NCBI RefSeq assembly: GCF_023715645.1
Contig: NZ_JAMBOP010000006.1
Location: forward strand, 1-64,000
Direction: 5' to 3'
Length of the DNA stretch: 64,000 nucleotides
Source: Bacillus cytotoxicus
GTDB lineage: Bacteria; Bacillota; Bacilli; Bacillales; Bacillaceae_G
Positions 58,652-64,000 of this stretch are shown here, piece after piece. The notes beneath the pieces were generated by a model that made no database searches, was not told where the DNA came from, and saw only the letters and a list, made by a program, of their open reading frames with translations. Each line of letters opens with the position of its first letter. The first letter of the stretch is position 1. The position numbers and the translations under genes are program-made.

Positions 58652-60133
58652 ATGAATCAAGTAGATAGGAAGAGAGTGCAACAAGTAGCACATATCGTTG
58701 AAATTCCAGATGATTACACACTTGTTGTTGATGAAGAAAAACTAAATGAAGACGTTCATTCATTATGGTGGGAGAAACAGGAGAACCCTGAAGGATACAT
58801 TCAAGTTTGTTTCCGAAAAGAAACAGGAGAGTTAATGGAATTATCCATACATAAAGAAAATTTTCCAAAGAAGCTAAGTATAAGTAAAGAGCAAGGAAAA
58901 CGCATTGCGGATGCGTTTTTGCAGCAGCATGCATCTCATACATATAAAGAATGTACAGCTATTTATATAAATGAAAGAAAAGCGAATATTTTTATTGAAT
59001 ATAGGCAAGAAGTAAATGGATATTCATTGCCACGAACAGGTTTTGTAGTAGAAGTTGATGGCGATGGGAATGTTATTAAATTTAGCAACGATGGCATAAA
59101 GGAAAAACCACTGTGGCCGAGTTCTATTGTAGAGAAAGAAGTTGTGACAAAGCAGTTGAAGCAAAGACAGAGTATGGAGCCAGTCTTTATCCAGCTTTCG
59201 AATTCCTTGTTTAAATGGGAGGATGGTGAAATAGAAGAAGGTTATTATCTTGTTTATGATCCGATTCCTTCACATGCTTTTATTGATGCGCATACCGGAG
59301 AAGACTTACATGAGCGTAGTCATTATGTAATTGAAACAAGAGAATTTCCAGCTTTAAGTAAGAAACCACAATTAGAAGCAAATATAGATCGTTTATTTCA
59401 TATCGATAAGAACATTATGAAAAAAGTACATGAAGAAGAGGGAGAAACAGAGAAGACAATTGTTTGGGCGAAGTTACCAGATAAACAAGAGGATACAGAA
59501 GAAAATGACAAATCTTTCGATGCGTACTGGAAGAAACAATTTCATATGTTCCAGTATGAAACGTCGATTACTGTGAAAATGGATAAAGAAACAAATGAGT
59601 TGCTTGAATATTGTGAATGGGGTAACCATGAGGGGAAGCCTGTATTCACTCGTGAACAATGTTTTGAAATAGCGCTGCGATTTTTGGGGAAGGTATTTCC
59701 AAATTATGAGCAACATCTTCGCGTTTGGAGCAATCAAGATGATCCTGATGAAGAAGATCCAGGACACCTTCATTTTTACGTATATGTAAATGGTATTCGA
59801 ATAGAAGGTGAGTTAGTACGCGTCGTTGTAGACGGAGAAACCGGACAAATAAGAACGTATAGAGGTACGTCGCAAAGTCTTATTCAAAAGCTGCTCACTT
59901 ACGACAAGGAAGTGAAAGTGAGTAAAGAGCAAGCGTTAGAGCGGTATTGTCAATCGCTTCAGGCAGAATTAAGATGGTTTGAGGAAGGGGAACAAGAGCC
60001 TCCTCAGTACCGACTTATTTATAGTCAAACAACGGCAGAAAACAATGGAAAGTACAATGGGGATTATAGCAATAGACGAGAAGTACGCTATATAGATGCG
60101 AGTACGGGAAAAGCAATTTGGTGGAAAGTTTGA
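58652..60133 (+). CDS. YcdB/YcdC repeat-domain protein (DUF4901-like)
   Basis: The 493-residue protein has no signal peptide but several PepSY-like repeats: KRIADAFLQQHASHTYKE, TGFVVEVDGDGNVIKFSNDG, GYYLVYDPIPSHAFIDAHTGEDL and GELVRVVVDGETGQIRTY. It matches the YcdB/YcdC family of unknown role, some members of which are spore or cell surface linked. ATG 58652 is chosen because GGGGGAAT is too close to ATG 58649. It lies upstream of sigK. Confidence 0.78.
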   Translation: MNQVDRKRVQQVAHIVEIPDDYTLVVDEEKLNEDVHSLWWEKQENPEGYIQVCFRKETGELMELSIHKENFPKKLSISKEQGKRIADAFLQQHASHTYKECTAIYINERKANIFIEYRQEVNGYSLPRTGFVVEVDGDGNVIKFSNDGIKEKPLWPSSIVEKEVVTKQLKQRQSMEPVFIQLSNSLFKWEDGEIEEGYYLVYDPIPSHAFIDAHTGEDLHERSHYVIETREFPALSKKPQLEANIDRLFHIDKNIMKKVHEEEGETEKTIVWAKLPDKQEDTEENDKSFDAYWKKQFHMFQYETSITVKMDKETNELLEYCEWGNHEGKPVFTREQCFEIALRFLGKVFPNYEQHLRVWSNQDDPDEEDPGHLHFYVYVNGIRIEGELVRVVVDGETGQIRTYRGTSQSLIQKLLTYDKEVKVSKEQALERYCQSLQAELRWFEEGEQEPPQYRLIYSQTTAENNGKYNGDYSNRREVRYIDASTGKAIWWKV

Positions 60134-60266
60134 AATGAGTGCGCTGCGAAAGTGATGAATGATTAAGGGATATTTTTTTGTTTTGTCTATAAATCTGTAC
60201 AGACACAAACAATCACCCACCCACATACCTTTAGTAAAGACCACTATTTTTGCGGGGGTGAAGAGT

Positions 60267-60692
60267 TTGAGTCTGTTCGCCGCAATTGGATATATGATTC
60301 GTGAAATGTTTGTTTTCGTATCGTATGTCAAAAATAATGCATTTCCACAGCCGTTGTCGCCTGATGAGGAAAGGAAGTATTTAGAGCTTATGGAGCAAGG
60401 TGATGCGCACGCAAGAAATATCCTCATCGAGCATAATTTACGTCTTGTGGCACATATTGTGAAGAAATTTGAAAACACAGGAGAAGATGCAGAAGATTTA
60501 ATTTCGATTGGCACGATTGGTTTAATTAAGGCAATTGAAAGCTATTCGCAAGGAAAGGGAACGAAACTCGCAACATATGCAGCTCGTTGTATTGAAAATG
60601 AAATCTTAATGCATTTACGTGTATTAAAGAAAACGAAAAAAGACGTCTCTCTTCATGACCCAATTGGACAGGACAAGGAAGGGAACGAGATT
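60267..60692 (+). pseudogene. sigK: RNA polymerase sigma-K factor gene, 5' part, interrupted
   Basis: Sigma-K directs late mother-cell transcription in sporulation. TTG 60267 ([14 protein letters not shown]) with GGGGGTG upstream starts the pro-protein. Region 2 is complete ([30 protein letters not shown]). Codons up to Ile142 (KEGNEI) match sigma-K; the following residues ([13 protein letters not shown]) are not sigma-K. The C-terminal regions 3 and 4 (about 95 residues) are missing here and should lie beyond the element. It is not a dead gene if the element excises, as B. subtilis skin does. Confidence 0.93.
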
Positions 60693-60695
60693 CCC
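60681..60695 (+). other. Left junction of the sigK intervening element (attL region)
   Basis: The sigK match ends at 60692, inside the imperfect palindrome GGGAA-CGAGA-TTCCC (60681-60695). Such short palindromes are usual at serine-recombinase sites, so the crossover is probably here. The exact core cannot be fixed without the right end. Confidence 0.6.
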
Positions 60696-60721
60696 ACTAG
60701 ACTTTATCCTGTATTGATAAA

Positions 60722-60748
60722 AGCTTGTAGAATAAGGTTCTACAAGCT
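60722..60748 (-). terminator. Terminator of the recombinase gene
   Basis: AGCTTGTAGAA (60722-60732) pairs perfectly with TTCTACAAGCT (60738-60748); on the minus strand it is followed by TTTTATC. It begins at the recombinase stop codon. Confidence 0.8.
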
Positions 60749-62301
60749 CAATTCGGTAATTTAGGAAATAGAGTCAAAGAAAAATCATCCTTATATTGAT
60801 GTTTCTCTTTATTATAAACAGCTTTTTCAAGCACTGACTTGAGAAGGCTGTTTTTCTTTTTTGGATCATCGGTTTTATCGTATAAATCTAATACTCTTTC
60901 AACTTGAGGAATGATATCTTCTTGTGCCTGTTCTCGCTGTATCTCGTTATCAATACTTTCTTTTACAGTATCAATATCATTTTGTAATTTCTCTGTTTTT
61001 GCAGCAAGTGTTTTGGAACGTTTTAAAAATATTTCTTCAGTATAGAGTTTACGCTCAAGAAAATCAAATAAATTTTCTTTTTGTGTCTCTGTTTCAGCTA
61101 ACTCTTTTTCAAGGTTCTTTAACATGTGTCGATAGACATTTATTTGTTTAACTTCATTTGTTTCCTCTTGCGGTTGGTTAGATTCAAAGTTTGCTTTGTA
61201 CATTTCTAACCATTCGGCAAGGCCTTCTAGAATCCTCCTCTCAACTAATTCATAGTTACTTGCTTTATTATTACATCTCGGTTGATTATAGCATTTTAAA
61301 GCTGGCTTCTGAGTTGTATATGGACGGTAGACCATAGAAGCGCCGCACTTAGCACATTTTATAACACCAGCTAGTGCATTTTTAACTCCATTCATTATTT
61401 GATACGGAACATGATAACGTCCCTTTAGAATAGCTTGCGCTTTTTCAAATACTTCTTCTGAAACAAGCGCTTCATGTTTTCCATCAGCAACAATCCATTC
61501 ACTTTTATCTCTAATTTTTGTTTCTTTTGTTTTACCAGGAGTTGTTGATTTAGTCGTTTCTTGCTTTTTCCAAGTTACTTTTCCGCAGTAAACAGGATTC
61601 TTAATAATACTTAATACAGTCCAATTGGCCCAATTTTTCCCGGTTGCAGTTTTATATCCAAGTGCATTCATTTTATTGGCAATCATAGCTGAACCGATTC
61701 GAATTTCTGGATCATCATGTGTATACCATTCAAACACTAATTTTACAGCTTGCGCTTGTTCGGGATGGGGTTCAAGAGTTCGTCCATCTTTTAAACCTTT
61801 AATTGTATAGCCGTATGGTGCATTTGTTCCAATGTAGTTACCAGCCTCTACAGATGCAATACGGCCGCGTTGCATCCGACGAGTAATAATTTTTAATTCT
61901 TTTCGGGCCATAAATGCCTCAAACTCTGAATACTCTTCGTCCCACTCATCATTTAAGTCATATATCTTTCTAGGTGTCACAATCTTTGTATTTGAGCGTT
62001 TAAATGTTTCGAGTATAATCCCTTGCTCTTTCATGCCGCCACGTCCTAGACGGTCCATATCCATACAGAGAACAGCGTCATATTTTTTATCCTCAACTTC
62101 TTGTAGAAGTTTTAACATTTCTGGACGATGCACAAGGCTTTCACCAGAAACAATTTCTTCATGTACGGCTACGATATTCAAGTTTTTTTCTTTAGCAACT
62201 TTTAAAAGCGCTGTTCTATGCTTGGCTAATGTTTCACCTTCTCCACGAGCTTCAGCTTCCAGATCAGCACGGGATTTACGTAAATAGATTGCTGTTTTCA
62301 T
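60748..62301 (-). CDS. Large serine recombinase of the sigK element
   Basis: This recombinase should insert and excise the element. The 517 residues show the N-terminal resolvase domain with the catalytic serine in YLRKSR (Ser10), RLGRGG and a Recombinase-domain region ([14 protein letters not shown]), a zinc ribbon (CAKCGASM...CYNQPRCNN) and a C-terminal coiled coil (about 380-460, [16 protein letters not shown]). It resembles SpoIVCA-type and phage integrases. AAGGAGG precedes ATG 62301. A clear TATAAT lies at 62327-62332 on the minus strand. No sigma-E type promoter was found. Confidence 0.93.
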   Translation of the reverse strand: MKTAIYLRKSRADLEAEARGEGETLAKHRTALLKVAKEKNLNIVAVHEEIVSGESLVHRPEMLKLLQEVEDKKYDAVLCMDMDRLGRGGMKEQGIILETFKRSNTKIVTPRKIYDLNDEWDEEYSEFEAFMARKELKIITRRMQRGRIASVEAGNYIGTNAPYGYTIKGLKDGRTLEPHPEQAQAVKLVFEWYTHDDPEIRIGSAMIANKMNALGYKTATGKNWANWTVLSIIKNPVYCGKVTWKKQETTKSTTPGKTKETKIRDKSEWIVADGKHEALVSEEVFEKAQAILKGRYHVPYQIMNGVKNALAGVIKCAKCGASMVYRPYTTQKPALKCYNQPRCNNKASNYELVERRILEGLAEWLEMYKANFESNQPQEETNEVKQINVYRHMLKNLEKELAETETQKENLFDFLERKLYTEEIFLKRSKTLAAKTEKLQNDIDTVKESIDNEIQREQAQEDIIPQVERVLDLYDKTDDPKKKNSLLKSVLEKAVYNKEKHQYKDDFSLTLFPKLPN

Positions 62302-62380
62302 AGCAATTCCTCCTTAATTAATATCCATTATACGAAAAGGAAACAGGATAAAGAAGTAAATATGATACATAGAAAAAGAA

Positions 62381-62402
62381 AAGCTCATAAAATTATGAGC
62401 TT
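62381..62402 (-). terminator. Terminator after the membrane protein gene
   Basis: AAGCTCATAA/TTATGAGCTT stem, followed on the minus strand by TTCTTTTTC. Confidence 0.78.
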
Positions 62403-62408
62403 GAAAAA

Positions 62409-63140
62409 TTATTGAACAATCACGAATTTTTTGAAGTACGCTGTTCTTTTAGTCTTATTGTACACATACGGATTATTAAATTTCTTTTGCCAAGATTGGT
62501 CTTCGGGGCTTAAGCTTTCGATTTTAAATCCAAGATACTCATTTAAGGATTTTCTATCCAGATTTATACTGTATGTTTTTCCTTCGAATGGAAGAGTCAT
62601 TTTTACATCATTTAAGTTTGGAAATTGTCTTAGTAATCTAGCTGGTTCACCCACAAGTATTTTTTCAATAGCATATCCAGTTGAAAAATAGTCTTTATAC
62701 ACGTCTTCTGTCATATTAGAATCAGGTTTTTGAGATTTATAAGATGTATAAGAATCATGGTATGTAATTTCGGCTTCATTGTTATTTAACTTAATATCTT
62801 TAATGAAGACTCCACCTCTAATGTTTTTGGCATAATCAACAAACTTATCTTGAGTCATTTCTGTCTTATTAGAGTTATTTGTTTCTTTTTGTTTATCTTC
62901 TTTTTTTCCTTCGGTAGAAACTGTTTGTGTTTTTTCTTTTGTTTTCTTTTGATTTGTTTTATCAGAAGTTGCTACTGCAGAAATAAGAAAAATAATAGAT
63001 AAAATAAATGCTATACCAGTAAATTTGAAGAATTTCTTTGTATTTTGTTTTTTCTTAAAAAGAAAAACAAATGATGTAATTAGTAAAATAAAGGTAGATA
63101 TTACTGCTAATAAAAGTAATGTAGAAAAAAATCCATTCAT
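62409..63140 (-). CDS. Element membrane protein, 243 aa, function unknown
   Basis: Two N-terminal membrane helices (LLLLAVISTFILLITSFVF and FTGIAFILSIIFLISAV) are followed by a Lys/Thr/Gln-rich linker (about 65-90) and a soluble domain (about 95-243) outside the membrane, with no motif that I know. The place between the integrase and the repressor module is where phages often carry exclusion or immunity genes; that is a suggestion only. A short TTTCTATCGCT gap precedes ATG 63140, and the ribosome site AGGAGCG is visible. Confidence 0.75.
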   Translation of the reverse strand: MNGFFSTLLLLAVISTFILLITSFVFLFKKKQNTKKFFKFTGIAFILSIIFLISAVATSDKTNQKKTKEKTQTVSTEGKKEDKQKETNNSNKTEMTQDKFVDYAKNIRGGVFIKDIKLNNNEAEITYHDSYTSYKSQKPDSNMTEDVYKDYFSTGYAIEKILVGEPARLLRQFPNLNDVKMTLPFEGKTYSINLDRKSLNEYLGFKIESLSPEDQSWQKKFNNPYVYNKTKRTAYFKKFVIVQ

Positions 63141-63171
63141 TTCTATCGCTCCTAGTATGTAATTTAAATAT

Positions 63172-63612
63172 TTATTTTAATGACTCATATGTTTTCAATT
63201 GAGCAAAACTTTGTGGGACACCGTAAATTTCAGCAACTTCTTGAATAGAAAGGTTTGTATTTTCATATTCAGAAATCATCTCGTCAGTCAACAGCAACTC
63301 CACAGCAAATGTATTCGCTTCAATTTCTAGTCGTCCTACTGAAAAAAAGGTTTGGTTACGTAAGAATGGGGTATTTGCTTTTGGATGAAGCAAAGCGTGT
63401 CCAAGCTCATGCGCGCAAACAAATCGCTGGATTGTTTCGTTAATTTGATTATTAATATGAATGAATTTAAGGCGTTTATAAGAGCTGTAAAAACCGAGAG
63501 TGTTCCCTAGGTCTTCATACAGCACTATAATTTCATTTTGCCTGGCAATATCGAAAGGATCTGTTGATTCATGTTTTTTTATGATGTGTAGTACGTATTC
63601 TTTGATGACCAT
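63172..63612 (-). CDS. ImmA/IrrE family metallopeptidase
   Basis: These zinc proteases cleave phage- or ICE-type repressors. The zinc motif is HELGH in CAHELGHALLHP, and EIEANTFAVELLL supplies the third ligand region. The protein has 146 residues. AAAGGAGCG lies upstream of ATG 63612. The XRE repressor is the next gene upstream on the same strand (15 bases away), so they form the ImmR/ImmA pair controlling the element. Confidence 0.92.
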   Translation of the reverse strand: MVIKEYVLHIIKKHESTDPFDIARQNEIIVLYEDLGNTLGFYSSYKRLKFIHINNQINETIQRFVCAHELGHALLHPKANTPFLRNQTFFSVGRLEIEANTFAVELLLTDEMISEYENTNLSIQEVAEIYGVPQSFAQLKTYESLK

Positions 63613-63627
63613 TTTGATGCGCTCCTT

Positions 63628-64000
63628 TTATTCTTTTCGATATTTTTTAGGAGTGAATTTCTGTTTAGCTAATTGTTTAGCCATCCGCATCGAATTTTCA
63701 AGAGAGATACGAATCATTTCTTTTGTATGCTCATCTATTGGTTCTCCATCAAACATTAACGCTTCTTCACTATTTCCGAGGTCTTCTAATGTTTTTTCTA
63801 GATCTTTTGCAATATCACGTTCTTCTTTTGCTGACAAATTTGGTAGTGCGTTAGATGATAATTCTTTTTTATCTGTTCTACCTAATAAATAGTCAGTTGA
63901 TACTTCGAAAAAATCAGCAATTTTCTCTAGCGTTTCATAATCCGGTTGTCTAAAACCTCTTTCATAGTTAGAAAGATTTTGATTAGGTATTTTTAACTTT
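63628..64000 (-). CDS. XRE-family repressor (partial, runs off the right edge)
   Basis: Read from the right edge: a helix-turn-helix end (IPNQNLSNYERGFRQPDYE), the dimer helix TLEKIADFFEVSTDYLLGR, then an acidic helical tail (LSAKEERDIAKDLEKTLED) ending KKYRKE. The start lies beyond 64,000. Partner of the adjacent ImmA-like protease, it probably keeps the element quiescent. Confidence 0.9.
   Translation of the reverse strand, partial: KLKIPNQNLSNYERGFRQPDYETLEKIADFFEVSTDYLLGRTDKKELSSNALPNLSAKEERDIAKDLEKTLEDLGNSEEALMFDGEPIDEHTKEMIRISLENSMRMAKQLAKQKFTPKKYRKE

Noticed and set aside
60159-60266. Longer N-terminus for sigK from ATG 60159
   Set aside because: The TTG 60267 has the ribosome site and gives the known sigma-K start.
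60693-60764. Residues after GNEI as part of sigma-K
   Set aside because: They do not match region 3 of sigma-K and lie inside the element.

Overview
This window is chromosomal DNA from a low-GC Firmicute, almost certainly the Bacillus cereus group. The gene order from 1 to about 42,160 follows the well-known Bacillus block recJ-apt-relA-dtd-hisS-aspS-tcdA-rarA-cymR-iscS-mnmA-yrrB-recD2-alaS-ireB-ruvX-mltG-trmR-trhP1-trhP2-udk-greA-pbpI-yrrS-yrrT-mtnN-mccA-mccB-yrhC. About ten copies of one short non-coding repeat of the type known as B. cereus group 'bcr' repeats sit between operons. A phenylalanine hydroxylase pair (phhA/phhB) and an IsdG-like haem monooxygenase fit the same group.

Left part (1-42,160): conserved housekeeping genes. 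They cover DNA repair (recJ, rarA, recD2, ruvX), purine salvage and alarmone metabolism (apt, relA), tRNA charging and proofreading (hisS, aspS, alaS, dtd), tRNA modification (tcdA, iscS-mnmA for s2U34, trmR-trhP1-trhP2 for mo5U34), cell wall (mltG, pbpI) and the methionine-to-cysteine route (yrrT-mtnN-mccA-mccB). Both hisS-aspS and alaS have T-box leaders. greA has a leader with two mutually exclusive hairpins that looks like an unassigned attenuator. A Rex-controlled adhE lies between mccB and yrhC, flanked by bcr repeats.

Middle and right part (42,160-60,130): accessory genes. They include a Fur-box-controlled iron/haem ABC operon with an ankyrin protein and an IsdG-like enzyme, a LacI regulator with a probable ATT start, several acetyltransferases, phhA-phhB, an alkaline phosphatase with Pho boxes, lipoproteins, a small alarmone synthetase, a 120-bp MITE-like element and a GC-rich repeat of a type common in Bacillaceae. 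Two genes are decayed: a homopolymer frameshift at about 51,212 and a deleted gene at about 53,000.

Two essential-type genes are split by mobile elements, and these are the main finds. At the left edge, recJ is interrupted by a group II intron. The 3' end of the intron (domain V at 28-61, domain VI and a bulged branch A at 117) is visible, and the insertion cuts the Ala codon of the catalytic DADG motif, so a functional RecJ would need splicing. At the right edge, the sporulation sigma factor gene sigK is cut after codon about 142 by a skin-like element carrying a large serine recombinase, a membrane protein, an ImmA-type protease and an XRE repressor. This site differs from the B. subtilis skin site (about codon 112), which suggests an independent insertion that must be excised for sporulation.
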